A DNA stretch of 64,000 bases from Vibrio sp. MEBiC08052 (GCF_001506075.1 NZ_KQ947475.1:1969527-2033526), one strand, 5' to 3'. Numbered from the stretch's first letter, positions 9,816-25,242 are shown. Notes: generated by a model from the letters alone, not told the origin. Program-made: numbers and translations.

Positions 9816-11111
9816 TTACGCGTCATGCGAATGACTTAAGCCTTTCAAACGGTCAAAATAATCAGGAAAAGTCTTCGATGTACAACCCGGATCATTAATC
9901 GTCACCGGTGTCTCACTCAAAGCAACCAGTGAAAAACACATCGCCATACGATGGTCATCATAGGTATCAATTGCCGCATGTTGCAAAACCGCCGGTGGGG
10001 TAATAATGATATAATCTTCCCCTTCTTCAACCTGAGCGCCGACTTTGCGAAGTTCCGTTGCCATTGCAGTCAGACGATCGGTTTCTTTCACCCGCCAGTT
10101 ATACACATTACGGATGGCAGTCGTTCCTTCGGCAAACAGTGCAGTGGTTGCGATCGTCATGGCTGCATCAGGAATATGGTTGAAGTCCATATCGATAGCC
10201 TTCAACGTACCGCGATGAGCACAGATGTAGTCATCTCCCCACTCAATTTTAGCGCCCATTTTTTCTAGCGCATCCGCAAAATGAATATCACCCTGAATAC
10301 TATTTTTTCCGATCCCTGTGACTTTCACCGCGCCACCTTGAATCGCAGCAGCGGCAAGAAAATAAGAGGCCGACGAGGCATCGCCTTCAACGAGGAAATC
10401 ACCGGGCGACACATAAGATTGTCCACCCTGAACGATAAACTCTCGATAATCGTTATTGGTCACTGAGACACCGAATGTAGCCATCATGTGCAGCGTAATA
10501 TCGATATACGGTTTAGAGACTAATTCGCCGACAATCTCAATGTGTGTTTCACACTCGGCAAGCGGTGCTGACATCAGAAATGCCGTCAAAAACTGGCTGG
10601 AAATAGAGCCGTCAATGTGGACAGTTCCACCTTTTAAACCTGTGCCGCAAATCCGGAGGGGCGGAAAGTGCTCATTCTCCAGATACTGAATATCTGCACC
10701 GGCCTGACGCAACGCATCCACCAAATGGCCGATCGGCCGTTCTTTCATGCGTGGCTCACCGGTCAGCGTATAAGTACCGCTGCCCAGACACAACGCCGCA
10801 GCTAAAGGACGCATCGCTGTACCGGCATTGCCGAGAAACAGCTCCAGCACATCATTGTCAGATAGGAAGGCATGTCCCAGTCCATCCACTTCACAAACCG
10901 TTTTATCCTCGGAAAGACGATAGGATACACCCAGTGATTTCAATGCATTCAACATATGGCGAATATCATCACTATCGAGCAGATTGGTGAGACGTGTTGT
11001 TCCTTTGGCTAAGGCGGCTAAAAGTAACGCTCGGTTGGATACACTTTTTGAACCGGGTAAATTGACTTCACCCTGAATACTTTTGATCGGTTGTAATGTA
11101 AGGCTTTCCAT
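9816..11111 (-). CDS. aroA: EPSP synthase (shikimate pathway)
   Basis: 3-phosphoshikimate 1-carboxyvinyltransferase: joins phosphoenolpyruvate to shikimate-3-phosphate, the sixth step toward chorismate and the aromatic amino acids. Visible motifs are [10 protein letters not shown] (19-28, phosphate and substrate binding), GNAGTAMRP (94-102, the PEP-binding loop with the glycine of the glyphosate-sensitive class I type), and the C-terminal [10 protein letters not shown] and [11 protein letters not shown] motifs. At 431 aa it has the normal length. It appears to be transcribed alone. Confidence 0.96.
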   Translation of the reverse strand: MESLTLQPIKSIQGEVNLPGSKSVSNRALLLAALAKGTTRLTNLLDSDDIRHMLNALKSLGVSYRLSEDKTVCEVDGLGHAFLSDNDVLELFLGNAGTAMRPLAAALCLGSGTYTLTGEPRMKERPIGHLVDALRQAGADIQYLENEHFPPLRICGTGLKGGTVHIDGSISSQFLTAFLMSAPLAECETHIEIVGELVSKPYIDITLHMMATFGVSVTNNDYREFIVQGGQSYVSPGDFLVEGDASSASYFLAAAAIQGGAVKVTGIGKNSIQGDIHFADALEKMGAKIEWGDDYICAHRGTLKAIDMDFNHIPDAAMTIATTALFAEGTTAIRNVYNWRVKETDRLTAMATELRKVGAQVEEGEDYIIITPPAVLQHAAIDTYDDHRMAMCFSLVALSETPVTINDPGCTSKTFPDYFDRLKGLSHSHDA

Positions 11112-11264
11112 TTAAAGATTGTTTTCCTTGCACCGCTCGTATTCTTTGATGAGCAGTGAAAATTTTTCGTACAGTGAGACTATCGAAATTCCTGAGTGAA
11201 AACTAGTATCAAAAACGCCAATTCGGCAGAAAAAAACCACCCCACCAGAATCGATCTTCCGAAA

Positions 11265-11720
11265 TTAATAGACTTTATCGACACGAACGCCATCATTGAA
11301 GTAAAGAATACGAACCTGATCATCCCGGGTAAAAATCATGTTAGGGTCAACCTCCTGAATCACGTCGATATACCGATCCCCTTCAACTTTGATCAATAAC
11401 TCAACCGCCTTATCCTCTCTTTGATAAGCGCGAGTCGCATGCTGTCGGGCAATCCCTCCGCCAGCAATCGAACCAACAATCGTCGCCAATGACTTACCGT
11501 GCCCACCGCCAAACTGGCGACCAATGATGCCGCCAGCCACGGCACCGATGAAAGTTTCCCAGCCATTTTCGCGCGCATGGACCACCTCTGTCTGAGAAAA
11601 ATAACGGACCGATTCGATCTGACCCAAAACCACCTGATTCACTGGACGCGCAACATTTCTTTCATAAGCAGCATTTGCAATCAGAGGAAAAACCAATAAG
11701 ATCAGTATTAACAAGCGCAT
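11265..11720 (-). CDS. Glycine-zipper envelope protein
   Basis: A 151-aa exported protein. The first 17 residues (MRLLILILLVFPLIANA) form a signal peptide with a probable ANA-A cleavage site and no lipobox cysteine. A glycine-rich segment from about 55 to 95 (GAVAGGIIGRQFGGGHGKS, then GSIAGGGIARQ) is the glycine-zipper 2TM type found in SlyB/YcfJ-like outer-membrane proteins. The C-terminal part (VEGDRYIDVIQEVDPNMIF, DDQVRILYFNDGVRV) is the soluble domain commonly paired with it. The role is unknown. It is divergent from aat, with only 28 bases between start codons. Confidence 0.75.
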   Translation of the reverse strand: MRLLILILLVFPLIANAAYERNVARPVNQVVLGQIESVRYFSQTEVVHARENGWETFIGAVAGGIIGRQFGGGHGKSLATIVGSIAGGGIARQHATRAYQREDKAVELLIKVEGDRYIDVIQEVDPNMIFTRDDQVRILYFNDGVRVDKVY

Positions 11721-11748
11721 AAATAGATCTCCGATGAACTGAATTAAT

Positions 11749-12468
11749 ATGACAATCTATCTCCCAGAGCTGGCCATGGATGAATATTCATTCCCACCGC
11801 TCAATCAAGCACTGGACGAACCAAACGGGTTACTTGCCTTCGGTGGGGATCTCCATCCGGATCGGCTTCTTGCCGCATACCGTTCTGGCATATTTCCCTG
11901 GTATAGTCCCGGAGAACCGATTCTGTGGTGGAGTCCTTCACCAAGAGCGATTATCTCACCTAAGACATTTAAACCCGCCAAAAGTCTCCGTAAATTTCAG
12001 AGAAAAGCGAGCTATGCCATCAGTATGAATCAATGTACTGATAGAATTATAGAATTATGTGCTGAAACCCGCTCCCCTTCAGAGACGTGGCTAACGCCTG
12101 AAATGAAATTGGCTTACCAACGTCTGTCTCGCTTAGGCTACTGTCACTCCATTGAGGTCTGGCAGGACTCAGAAATTATTGGTGGTTTATATGGGATTCA
12201 AGTCGGGCAGCTCTTTTGCGGTGAATCGATGTTCAGTTTAAAAACCAATGCCTCTAAAATCGGGCTATGGGCCTTCTGTCAGCATTTTTCCCGGTATGGC
12301 GGGCAACTTATCGATTGTCAGGTCATGAATCCTCATTTGGCATTTTTGGGCGCTGAGGCGCTTGAACGTGACCAATTTATAAAAACATTATCCAAACTTA
12401 AATATAAAGAGATAGATCCCAACTGTTATTCGACACAGTGGATATCATTGAACTTATCAGCAGACTAA
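11749..12468 (+). CDS. aat: Leucyl/phenylalanyl-tRNA--protein transferase
   Basis: Adds Leu or Phe from aminoacyl-tRNA to proteins with N-terminal Arg or Lys, creating primary N-degrons recognised by ClpS. The sequence shows the family signature: GLLAFGGDLHPDRLLAAYRS, then GIFPWYSPGEPILWWSPSPR, then the GNAT-like core (SIEVWQDSEIIGGLYGIQVG, GESMFS, GGQLIDCQV). At 239 aa it is full length. bpt follows after 9 bases, so the two transferases are co-transcribed. The adaptor ClpS and the unfoldase ClpA lie about 2-4 kb away on the other strand. Confidence 0.95.
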   Translation: MTIYLPELAMDEYSFPPLNQALDEPNGLLAFGGDLHPDRLLAAYRSGIFPWYSPGEPILWWSPSPRAIISPKTFKPAKSLRKFQRKASYAISMNQCTDRIIELCAETRSPSETWLTPEMKLAYQRLSRLGYCHSIEVWQDSEIIGGLYGIQVGQLFCGESMFSLKTNASKIGLWAFCQHFSRYGGQLIDCQVMNPHLAFLGAEALERDQFIKTLSKLKYKEIDPNCYSTQWISLNLSAD

Positions 12469-12477
12469 TCGAATTTT

Positions 12478-13164
12478 ATGCAAAATATACGAATTGGATT
12501 AAGCCATAACCATCCATGCAGCTATTTACCGGATCGGCAAGAGCGTGTCGCCATTGCCATGGATGGCGATCTACATACACCTGCACAATATGAAATGTTA
12601 CTCGCCAACGGATTCAGAAGAAGTGGTGATACGATCTATAAACCTCATTGTGATAGCTGTCAGCTTTGTCAGGCGATTCGAGTGTCGATCACCGCATTTC
12701 ATCTCAGCAGAAGTCAAAAGCGTCTCTTAAATAAGTCAAATCAGTTTCGCTGGGAAGTCAAAGAAAGTCTCGATCCAGACTGGTACTCACTATACAAACG
12801 CTACATCAATCAACGTCACCGCAATGGCACTATGTATCCTCCCAATCGGGGAGACTTTGCCCAGTTTTCTTCCTGTAGTTGGCTCAAAACCGTCTATCTG
12901 CACATTTATAAGTCAGAACGACTCGTTGCGATTGCCGTCACCGATCTCTTACCTCAAAGTGCAAGTGCTTTCTATACGTTTTATGACCCCGATGAAAAGC
13001 TTTCGCTGGGAACTTTCGCTGTCCTATTACAGGCTCAATATTGCCACCAACAACAAAAAGCTTGGCTATATCTGGGCTATCAGATCGATGAATGTCCGGC
13101 AATGAATTATAAAACACGCTTTCAACCGCATCAAAGGCTAGTAAATCAACGTTGGCAAGGGTAG
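12478..13164 (+). CDS. bpt: Aspartate/glutamate leucyltransferase
   Basis: Bacterial homologue of eukaryotic arginyltransferase (ATE) that transfers Leu to N-terminal Asp or Glu, extending the N-degron pathway to acidic residues. Bpt was shown to work this way in Vibrio vulnificus. The N-terminal ATE domain has the cysteine cluster CSYLPDRQ and the CDSCQLC pair; the C-terminal half is GNAT-like (SASAFYTFYDPDEKLSLGTF, YLGYQIDECPAMNYK). At 228 aa it is the typical length. It lies 9 bases after aat and 79 bases before infA. Confidence 0.94.
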   Translation: MQNIRIGLSHNHPCSYLPDRQERVAIAMDGDLHTPAQYEMLLANGFRRSGDTIYKPHCDSCQLCQAIRVSITAFHLSRSQKRLLNKSNQFRWEVKESLDPDWYSLYKRYINQRHRNGTMYPPNRGDFAQFSSCSWLKTVYLHIYKSERLVAIAVTDLLPQSASAFYTFYDPDEKLSLGTFAVLLQAQYCHQQQKAWLYLGYQIDECPAMNYKTRFQPHQRLVNQRWQG

Positions 13165-13243
13165 AATACGCGCAACTTTACTATTTTCAGAGATGACGGC
13201 AAAATACATGCCGGATTTTTCGCCACATTTTGAAGAGGATTAA

Positions 13244-13462
<219 letters not shown>

Positions 13463-13484
13463 TCCCTCAAGTAGTCTGCCAACG

Positions 13485-13512
13485 AAAACGGAGCAAAAAT
13501 GCTCCGTTTTTT
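13485..13512 (+). terminator. Intrinsic terminator of infA
   Basis: AAAACGGAGC stem, 6-base AAAAAT loop, GCTCCGTTTT and further T residues. It is also suitable, read in reverse, for the convergent clpA. Confidence 0.9.
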
Positions 13513-13533
13513 ATGACTCCGATTCACGGATCA

Positions 13534-15801
13534 TTAATGAACCGCGGCTTCTTTTGCCCCGATGTACTCGAACACAGGCTCATCATCTTTCAGCGAAACT
13601 TTCACTGTACCGCCATCCACTAAAGCACCGAACAGTAATTCGTTTGCCAGTGGTTTTTTCAGTTTTTCCTGAATGACTCGAGCCATCGGACGTGCACCCA
13701 TATCTTTATCGTAACCTTTCTGTGCCAGCCAATGTCTTACTTCTTCAGAAACCTCCAGTGACACCCCGCGAGCATCCAGCTGGGCTTGCAATTCAACCAC
13801 GAATTTATCGACAACCTGATGAATAACACGCTCATCCAGAGCATTAAACCAGATAATATTATCTAAACGGTTTCTAAACTCCGGACTGAAGACCTTCTTA
13901 ATCTCAGACATGGCATCATGACTATGGTCCTGCTGAATCAAACCAATTGATTTCTTCACGGTTTCAGCAACACCGGCATTGGTCGTCATGACCATAATGA
14001 CATTGCGGAAGTCCGCTTTACGTCCATTGTTATCCGTCAGAGTACCATTATCCATCACTTGCAATAACAGATTGAAAATATCCGGATGTGCTTTCTCAAT
14101 CTCATCAAGCAATACAACCGCATGGGGATGTTTAATCACTGCATCCGTTAATAATCCCCCTTGATCGTATCCAACATAACCCGGAGGTGCACCGATCAGG
14201 CGACTGACTGAGTGACGTTCACCATATTCAGACATATCAAACCGCAGTAGCTCAATTCCCATCAACTTCGAAAGCTGAATGGTCACTTCAGTTTTACCTA
14301 CCCCAGTCGGGCCTGCAAACAGGAATGAACCGACAGGTTTGTTTTCGGCACCCAGCCCGGCTCGCGACAATTTGATCGCTTCGCTCAGTGCTTCAATCGC
14401 GGTATCCTGTCCGAATACCAACATCTTCATTTTCTGATCGAGACTTTGTAAAACATCCTTATCAGAAGAAGACAGTGACTTCTCAGGAATTCGGGCCATC
14501 TTCGCAACCATCGTTTCAATGTCCGAAACACCGACAGTTTTCTTCCGCCGACTCGCCGGCATCAAACGTGCTCTTGCACCCGCTTCATCAATCACATCAA
14601 TCGCTTTATCAGGTAAATGACGTTCATTGATATATTTCGCCGACAACTCAACCGCAGCCCGAAGCGCTTTATTGGTGTAACGCACTTCATGGTGAGCTTC
14701 ATATTTCGCTTTCAGTCCCATCAAAATCTTCGTGGTGTCATCCAAAGATGGCTCCGCTATGTCAATTTTTTGGAAACGACGAGAAAGAGCACGCTCTTTT
14801 TCAAAAATATTACTGTATTCCTGATAAGTGGTAGAACCAATGCAGCGTAACTTACCGCTACTCAGAAGTGGCTTAATCAAATTCGCGGCATCAACCTGTC
14901 CGCCCGACGCAGCACCGGCACCAATGATGGTATGAATCTCATCAATGAACAGAATCGCGTCTTTTTCTTTTTCCAACTGTTTCAGGATATTTTTGAAGCG
15001 TTTTTCAAAATCACCGCGGTATTTTGTGCCTGCCAGCAGAGAACCGATATCCAATGAATAGATCACACTATCTTTGATAATTTCCGGTACCTGCCCTTCA
15101 ACAATTCGCCAGGCAAGTCCTTCAGCAATTGCAGTTTTACCAACACCGGCTTCACCAACCAGTAGCGGATTATTTTTACGACGACGGCATAGAACTTGTA
15201 CGGTTCGTTCCAGTTCGTAGTCCCGGCCAATCAATGGATCAATATGACCATTTTTTGCTAACTGATTCAGGTTGCTTGCAAAATTTTCAAGACGTTCTTC
15301 AGAAGGTGTATCCTCTGCACTGTCCGAGCCGAAAGAATCGGGTGCAGATTCATCACTGGATCCTGATGTTTTGGTAATACCATGAGAAATGTAATTGACG
15401 ATATCCAGACGACTAATATCGTGTTTCTTCAACAGATAAGCTGCTTGAGATTCTTGTTCACTAAAAATTGCAACCAGAACATTTGCACCGGTTACTTCAT
15501 TTCGTCCGGAAGACTGAACATGAAATACCGCGCGTTGCAATACCCGCTGAAAACTCAGTGTTGGCTGAGTTTCCCGCGTTTCGTCACTTTCCGGAATCAG
15601 GGGTGTTGTTTTGTCGATAAACACATCCAACTCTGAACGCAAAGCATCCAGATCCGCTCGACAAGCGATTAATGCTTCTTTCGCTGCTCCATTCTCTAAC
15701 AATGCAAGCAACAGATGCTCGACAGTCATATACTCATGTCTTTTATCCCGGGCTCGGGCAAAAGCATTGTTCAAACTAGACTCTAGTTCTTTGTTAAGCA
15801 T
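13534..15801 (-). CDS. clpA: ATP-dependent Clp protease ATP-binding subunit ClpA
   Basis: AAA+ unfoldase that feeds substrates, including ClpS-delivered N-degron proteins, to ClpP. The ATG at 15801 starts [18 protein letters not shown], the canonical N-domain that binds ClpS, and gives 755 aa; the longer in-frame extension is not conserved. The first ATPase module has Walker [10 protein letters not shown] and Walker [10 protein letters not shown]; the second has GPTGVGKTE and [11 protein letters not shown] with sensor 2 GARPMARVI. It lies 40 bases after clpS in a clpS-clpA operon. clpP itself is not in the window. Confidence 0.96.
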   Translation of the reverse strand: MLNKELESSLNNAFARARDKRHEYMTVEHLLLALLENGAAKEALIACRADLDALRSELDVFIDKTTPLIPESDETRETQPTLSFQRVLQRAVFHVQSSGRNEVTGANVLVAIFSEQESQAAYLLKKHDISRLDIVNYISHGITKTSGSSDESAPDSFGSDSAEDTPSEERLENFASNLNQLAKNGHIDPLIGRDYELERTVQVLCRRRKNNPLLVGEAGVGKTAIAEGLAWRIVEGQVPEIIKDSVIYSLDIGSLLAGTKYRGDFEKRFKNILKQLEKEKDAILFIDEIHTIIGAGAASGGQVDAANLIKPLLSSGKLRCIGSTTYQEYSNIFEKERALSRRFQKIDIAEPSLDDTTKILMGLKAKYEAHHEVRYTNKALRAAVELSAKYINERHLPDKAIDVIDEAGARARLMPASRRKKTVGVSDIETMVAKMARIPEKSLSSSDKDVLQSLDQKMKMLVFGQDTAIEALSEAIKLSRAGLGAENKPVGSFLFAGPTGVGKTEVTIQLSKLMGIELLRFDMSEYGERHSVSRLIGAPPGYVGYDQGGLLTDAVIKHPHAVVLLDEIEKAHPDIFNLLLQVMDNGTLTDNNGRKADFRNVIMVMTTNAGVAETVKKSIGLIQQDHSHDAMSEIKKVFSPEFRNRLDNIIWFNALDERVIHQVVDKFVVELQAQLDARGVSLEVSEEVRHWLAQKGYDKDMGARPMARVIQEKLKKPLANELLFGALVDGGTVKVSLKDDEPVFEYIGAKEAAVH

Positions 15802-15841
15802 TGGGACCCCCTTAAGGAACAACCTTGTTGTTCGGCAAGTA

Positions 15842-16162
15842 CTAAGCTCGCTCCATGATACAAAGCAATGGGTGTTCATGTTTCTTCGAATACAGTGACA
15901 CTTGTGTCACTTTCATCTCAGCAACCTCAGCAGTGTACGTTCCACAAATCGCCTTCCCTTCGTAATGCACCTTCAGCATGACTTGAGTCGCTTGATCGAT
16001 ATCCATCGCGAAAAAACGCTCCAGTATCTCAATCACGAAATCCATCGGTGTATAGTCGTCATTCATCAGAATCACGTTATACATAGATGGGGGCTTCACT
16101 GCTGTTTTTTCTTTCTCCAGTAATTCTGAGTCTGGAGCCACCCATTCAAAATTTTTACTCAT
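15842..16162 (-). CDS. clpS: ClpAP adaptor ClpS (N-recognin)
   Basis: A 106-aa adaptor that binds primary N-degrons (Leu, Phe, Tyr, Trp) and hands them to ClpA. The key motif YNVILMNDDYTPMDFV (about residues 28-43) forms the N-end pocket, with the Asn-Asp-Asp binding the alpha-amino group. HYEGKAICGTYTAEVAEMKV and the C-terminal HPLLCIMERA complete the fold. It is the first gene of the clpS-clpA operon, divergent from cspD. This order is the same as in E. coli. Confidence 0.96.
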   Translation of the reverse strand: MSKNFEWVAPDSELLEKEKTAVKPPSMYNVILMNDDYTPMDFVIEILERFFAMDIDQATQVMLKVHYEGKAICGTYTAEVAEMKVTQVSLYSKKHEHPLLCIMERA

Positions 16163-16612
16163 AACGGTTGTGAATCAGAGAGTTTTCCATTTAGATTAAT
16201 TATTTAGGCTTCTAGCAATAGAACTATGTTTGTTAGCCAACTGATATGAAGTTCCGAGCGCCGAAGCGAAAACATCTCATACTTAGAGACTAATGCACCA
16301 ATTGTATCGCTGCAAATAAAAGATTGCTAATTCGAATCACGATATCGATGCCAACTACTTTTTCACGACAGATGTCTGCTTATTGTAGTTATAGAAATGT
16401 AAACAATAACGCAATTTGTTGCAAAGATGTCGATGTTTACACACTTTTTCTATTGACTGTCACCATTGATTGTTTAAATTGGTCAATTAGTGACTGGTTA
16501 ATTTGGCAGCAGCGCTGAATTAAAGCTCACAGCAGTGAAAACAAAATTGTAAAAAACAGTAACGTTTTCTTGTCGACAACATCAGTAACAAAATGCATGA
16601 GGGATGTAAAGC
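16163..16612. other. clpS-cspD divergent regulatory region
   Basis: 450 bases without a gene between divergent clpS and cspD, AT-rich toward cspD. Around 16450-16495 there is an imperfect inverted repeat (TTGACTGTCACCATTGA versus TCAATTAGTGACTGG) separated by about 17 bases, positioned 120-160 bases before cspD. It may be a regulator site or a leader structure. The region should hold the promoters of both genes; no clear sigma70 pair was identified. Confidence 0.45.
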
Positions 16613-16834
16613 ATGGCTACCGGTAAAGTAAAATGGTTCAATAACGCCAAGGGATTTGGTTTTATCTGCTCTGAAGGAGGAGAAGGTGATATTTTTGCTC
16701 ACTACTCTACGATCCAGATGGATGGATATCGTACCTTAAAAGCAGGTCAACATGTGTCATATGAGATTGAACAGGGACCAAAAGGCTTCCACGCTAGCTC
16801 CGTTGTACCAATCGAGGCTCAACAAGCCAAATAA
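16613..16834 (+). CDS. cspD: Cold-shock-like protein CspD
   Basis: A 73-aa cold-shock-domain protein. In E. coli CspD is not cold-induced but rises in stationary phase and nutrient stress and inhibits DNA replication by binding single-stranded DNA. The RNP1 motif KGFGFI (about 14-19) and RNP2 DIFAHYS (about 28-34) are present, and the C-terminus has a short tail beyond the CspA core (PIEAQQAK). The IQMDGYRTL segment and the position next to clpS identify CspD rather than CspA. GAGGG precedes the ATG by 9 bases. Confidence 0.93.
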   Translation: MATGKVKWFNNAKGFGFICSEGGEGDIFAHYSTIQMDGYRTLKAGQHVSYEIEQGPKGFHASSVVPIEAQQAK

Positions 16835-16886
16835 ACATAGTTGTAATCATTGTCGCTGCCAAACATGTCTTATACATGGTTGTAAT

Positions 16887-16912
16887 AAACCCGCCAACGG
16901 CGGGTTTCGTTA
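16887..16912 (+). terminator. Intrinsic terminator between cspD and icd
   Basis: AAACCCGCC-AAC-GGCGGGTTT, a 9-bp GC-rich stem with T run and CGTTATTT, placed between convergent cspD and icd. The reverse strand reads GGGTTTATTA, so it may serve both. Confidence 0.88.
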
Positions 16913-16955
16913 TTTATGCGTGTCGGTCAATTGAACATATTGACCGACAACCCGT

Positions 16956-19190
<2,235 letters not shown>

Positions 19191-19283
19191 CTATCTGTTC
19201 TTAACAACCCCATGTGATTGTGGCAGTTAGTTATGTGAATATCTGAGATGTCCTGAGTGATTGTTCAGGCCACTCTTCATGAA

Positions 19284-19339
19284 TCACTCATACCGTATCG
19301 AAAACCCTTCGCAAATATCCGATACGGATTCATGAGTGA
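19284..19339. repeat. Long inverted repeat upstream of icd
   Basis: TCACTCAT-A-CCGTATCG (19284-19300) pairs with CGATACGG-ATTC-ATGAGTGA (19320-19339). Two perfect 8-bp stems are separated by an asymmetric bulge and enclose a 19-base loop. It lies 103 bases before icd and 270 bases before rluE in their 428-base divergent intergenic region. Just downstream, ACCCAAACGACTTCGGGT (19352 region) is a second small hairpin of a kind seen between genes in vibrios. It has no T run, so it is more likely a leader structure, operator or dispersed repeat than a terminator. Confidence 0.6.
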
Positions 19340-19609
19340 ATGATTGCCATACCCAAACGACTTCGGGTCATCGTGTGGTGGTTTTCTGTTCACTCTGTAC
19401 GACTCGCTGAGCATCATCGTACCAGAAGCAATCCGGGTATATTACGGCCTATCGAATGACAGGCTGATTGAGTATAATTAAACGAAACTGAAGAAATAGT
19501 CTATTATCCACACTTCATTATCGTATCAGAGCGCGCAAATAATAGCTTAAACTCAACATTGTGAAAACTCAGAAATACAGTTCATTTACAAATTTGCAAG
19601 GAAGTTAAC

Positions 19610-20293
19610 ATGTCTTTCCCGTCACGCAATCCCTCATCGTTGCGTCGCTCAACGCATCAGCGGTCAAAAAACGCAAAACTTTCTCAGCGTTCGCCCCATC
19701 ATTCCAAGCATTCAGGACATAAGAAATCACGGCCCTTGTCTACGCCTGAAGTTCGGAAAGTCATTTTGTTCAATAAGCCTTATGACACACTGAGCCAGTT
19801 TACCGACAGTGAGGGGCGCCAGACACTGGCTGATTTTATTCCAATCAAAGATATCTATGCCGCAGGTCGATTGGATCGAGATAGTGAAGGTTTGATGGTG
19901 TTAACCAATGATGGTCAGTTGCAGGCCAAGTTGACACAACCGCAGTCCAAATCTCCCAAAACTTATTGGGTACAGGTTGAGGGGTCGCCTGAAGAATCAG
20001 ATCTTGAGCAACTCAGACGTGGCGTAACACTGAAAGATGGTCCGACGCTTCCCGCAATCGTCGAAATCATGCCTGAACCGCAGATATGGCCACGCACACC
20101 ACCGGTTCGGTTTCGGGCAGCGATTCCGACCACCTGGTTATCGATCACAATCATTGAAGGACGCAACCGTCAGGTTCGACGAATGACTGCACATATCGGC
20201 TACCCGACACTGCGCCTGATTCGTTATTCAATCGGTGATATGACATTAGGATCGTTGCAACCCGGAGAATGGCAAGAAATCAGCGCTTTTTAA
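19610..20293 (+). CDS. rluE: 23S rRNA pseudouridine synthase RluE
   Basis: RsuA-family pseudouridine synthase; E. coli RluE modifies U2457 of 23S rRNA. The catalytic motif is [17 protein letters not shown], with Asp89 the nucleophile. [15 protein letters not shown] is the family N-terminal strand, and [17 protein letters not shown] with [12 protein letters not shown] close the fold. There is no S4 domain, as expected for RluE. The first 45 residues are very rich in Ser, Arg, Lys and His and look disordered; they probably help bind rRNA. The gene is convergent with the his operon. Confidence 0.92.
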   Translation: MSFPSRNPSSLRRSTHQRSKNAKLSQRSPHHSKHSGHKKSRPLSTPEVRKVILFNKPYDTLSQFTDSEGRQTLADFIPIKDIYAAGRLDRDSEGLMVLTNDGQLQAKLTQPQSKSPKTYWVQVEGSPEESDLEQLRRGVTLKDGPTLPAIVEIMPEPQIWPRTPPVRFRAAIPTTWLSITIIEGRNRQVRRMTAHIGYPTLRLIRYSIGDMTLGSLQPGEWQEISAF

Positions 20294-20323
20294 GGCGCTA
20301 ATTTCGTTGATAACGCAATTCGG

Positions 20324-20952
20324 CTATCGATGACGCTCTTTGAGTTTATTGATGACATCGTTCATCGATAACCCCTGATCTTGCAACAACACCAACAGAT
20401 GATAGATGAGATCGGCAGACTCGCAGACTAGTTCCGCCTTATCGCCCGACGTCGCTGCAAGCGCGACTTCAACGCCTTCTTCGCCCACTTTTTGCGAAAT
20501 ACGCTTGGTGCCACGGGCGTACAGACTGGCAGTGTAGGAAGATTCGGGATCGGCTTGTTTACGCTCGCCCAAAAGCTGCTCCAGCTGGTGAAGCCACACC
20601 ATTTGTGACTCTTCTTGTTGCTCTGAGTCCCAACAACTGGTTGTCCCGGTGTGACAGGTCGGCCCGACCGGATCGACTTTGACCAGTAAGGTGTCATTGT
20701 CACAGTCCAGCGCAATATTTTGCAGCTGTAGCACATTGCCGGAGGTTTCTCCTTTGGTCCATAAACGCTGCTTCGTCCGCGAGAAAAACGTGACCTGTTC
20801 AGTCAACAAGGTTTTTTCCAGTGCTGAGGCATTCATATATCCCATCATCAACACTTGACCCGATTGAAAATCCTGTATGATCGCAGGAATCAACCCCTCA
20901 ACTTTATCCCAATCAATCCGCTCGGAAAGGGATGCCAGTGTTTCACTACTAC

Positions 20953-20956
<4 letters not shown>
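20324..20956 (-). CDS. hisI: Bifunctional PRA-CH/PRA-PH HisIE
   Basis: Catalyses steps 2 and 3 of histidine synthesis: C-terminal HisE hydrolyses phosphoribosyl-ATP to phosphoribosyl-AMP, and N-terminal HisI opens the ring. The HisI domain (about 1-115) shows [29 protein letters not shown] and the zinc cysteines in CDNDTLL and [11 protein letters not shown]. The HisE helical bundle (about 120-205) has [13 protein letters not shown] and [10 protein letters not shown]. It is the last gene of the operon; its ATG overlaps the hisF stop by four bases (ATGA), implying translational coupling. Confidence 0.96.
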
Positions 20957-23078
<2,122 letters not shown>

Positions 23079-23079
<1 letters not shown>

Positions 23080-24152
23080 TACAAAACTCCTTTACTGCTG
23101 GGTAATTCATTGCCTTCTACTTTGATCGCTTGACGCAGTGTCCGACCGAACACTTTAAACAGGCTCTCAATAATATGGTGATCATTGTCACCCGCAGAAG
23201 AGAGATGCAGTGTACAAGCCAGAGTATCGGTCAGCGAGCGGAAGAAGTGGTAAGTCATTTCCGTTGAAAAATCACCGACTTGCTCGCGAGAAAATTGAGC
23301 ATCGAATTTGAAATAGGGCCGACCGGACAGATCCAAAGCACATTGTGCCAGACACTCATCCATTGGCAGCGAAAAACCAAAACGACCAATACCGCGTTTA
23401 TCCCCTAAAGCTTCTTTGAGCGCCTGCCCTAAAGCTAACGCGGTATCTTCTACCGTATGATGGTCGTCAATATGCAGATCGCCTTGCACTTGAGCCGAGA
23501 GACTGAATCCACCATGCGTGGCAATCTGATCGAGCATATGATCGAAGAACCCGAGCCCGGTTGCGATGTGATTGTTACCCGCCTCATCGAGATTCACGGT
23601 AATAGCGATATCCGTCTCTTTGGTCCGACGAACCACTTCTGCCGTTCTCGGTGCCGCAGTCAGCTGTTTAACAATCGTCTTCCATCCCATTGTCTGTGGA
23701 TTGTATTGAATACCGCGAATTGCCATATTTTCAGCGAGTTGCAAATCGGTGGCTCGGTCACCAATCACTGCGGAACGCTGAAAATCCACCCGTCCTTCCT
23801 GTAAATACGGTTTGACCAAACCAAGTTTAGGCTTACGACAGGTACAGTTATCCGCTTCAAAATGCGGACAAATCAGCACATCATCAAATTTCACCCCCTG
23901 TGAGGTAAAAATATCCATCATCATTTGGTGCGGGGCATCGAAATCAGCTTGGGGATAGCTCTCTGTTCCGAGACCATCTTGGTTGGTCACCATCACTAAA
24001 CGATATCCGGCATTCTGGAGTGACAAGAGACTGGGAATGACATCCGGTTCTAGCTTCAGTTTATCAAGGCGATCCACCTGAAAATCAATCGGTGGCTCAA
24101 CGATTAACGTGCCATCCCGGTCAATAAATAAAATCTTTTGTTGTTTGCTCAC
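23079..24152 (-). CDS. hisB: Bifunctional histidinol-P phosphatase / IGP dehydratase HisB
   Basis: A fused protein. The N-terminal HAD phosphatase (about 1-165) has the nucleophile motif [18 protein letters not shown] and zinc cysteines around [17 protein letters not shown]. The C-terminal IGP dehydratase (about 170-357) has two metal-binding HHTVED-type motifs, [22 protein letters not shown] (DDHHTVED) and [12 protein letters not shown]. It performs steps 6 and 8 of the pathway. At 357 aa it matches the enterobacterial and Vibrio fusion. A 49-base gap separates it from hisC. Confidence 0.97.
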
Positions 24153-24201
24153 AGAGTCATCCTTCTGTTATCGGTCACACTATCCATTATTGATACGTTC
24201 A

Positions 24202-25242
24202 TTACTGATAAAAGCGACGAATAAACGCTAAGGTTTTCTCGCACTCTTCCCGGCTACCGGCACTAATCCGGACACAGTTTTCAATTGGTGAATTGCGTAA
24301 AATCATCCCGTTATCCCATGTGGCTTGAAATAAAGCATCGCCATCAGGAAACTCAACCAACAGATAATTCCCCCACCCATCGAAGACCTTCACACCGGGA
24401 ATAGCAGAGAGTCCTGCCTGGAGGTAAGCGCGGTTGGTATTAATTTCCAAGGCCTGATATTTCATCCGAGCCAAACCACTTTCTGAAAGCGCTTGCTGAG
24501 CAATTTCAGAGACTGGATACGGTACAGGATAAGGCGCAATGACTTTGAGTAACACTTGGATTAATTCAGCATTAGCCAATGTATATCCGCAACGTAAACC
24601 CGCCAGCGCGAATGCCTTCGACAACGTGCGCAAAATAGCCAAATGCTCATACTGAGCCAACAAATCGACCGTCGATGCTTGTGGGCAAAAATCAATATAA
24701 GCTTCATCTATCACCACAATGGCGCGGTCTTTGGTCAGCTCCAGTAGTGCCACAATATCTTCCCGGTTGACTAAATTCCCGGTCGGGTTATTCGGACTAC
24801 ACACAAACACGACTTTGACCCGATCTAAATTGGCTTCGATGGCTGGCAGATCCAGTTGCCAATCGGAAGTTAGCGGCACCACTTTTCTTGCCACACCAAT
24901 CGTCTCAGCACTGATGGCATACATGCCGTAAGTTGGCGGACAGTAGAGAATCGCATCTTCATTCGGCTCACAAAAAGCCCGAATCATCAGCTCAATCCCT
25001 TCATCTGCGCCACGCGTTGTCAAAACTTGATTTGGCTGAACACCGGCATAAGATGCATAAGCGGAAATCATCCCTTCCGGCTGGCAGGAAGGATAACGGT
25101 TCAACCCGGACAAATTCAGTTGGTACGCATTATCAAACGGGGATTCGTTTGCATTGAGCCACACATCACCACTTCCGCCGATTCGTCGGGCAGAAAGATA
25201 AGGGGTTAATTTTTGAACCTGTTGTCTGGCAAGTTTTTCCAT
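24202..25242 (-). CDS. hisC: Histidinol-phosphate aminotransferase HisC
   Basis: PLP-dependent fold-type I aminotransferase converting imidazole acetol phosphate to histidinol phosphate. [10 protein letters not shown] near the N-terminus, [37 protein letters not shown] and the PLP lysine in [16 protein letters not shown] are all present. 346 aa. The start ATG shares one base with the hisD stop. Confidence 0.97.
   Translation of the reverse strand: MEKLARQQVQKLTPYLSARRIGGSGDVWLNANESPFDNAYQLNLSGLNRYPSCQPEGMISAYASYAGVQPNQVLTTRGADEGIELMIRAFCEPNEDAILYCPPTYGMYAISAETIGVARKVVPLTSDWQLDLPAIEANLDRVKVVFVCSPNNPTGNLVNREDIVALLELTKDRAIVVIDEAYIDFCPQASTVDLLAQYEHLAILRTLSKAFALAGLRCGYTLANAELIQVLLKVIAPYPVPYPVSEIAQQALSESGLARMKYQALEINTNRAYLQAGLSAIPGVKVFDGWGNYLLVEFPDGDALFQATWDNGMILRNSPIENCVRISAGSREECEKTLAFIRRFYQ

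Noticed and set aside
13463..13533. Possible tRNA-Ser gene between infA and clpA, as in E. coli
   Set aside because: The 71-base gap contains only the infA terminator; no cloverleaf can form.
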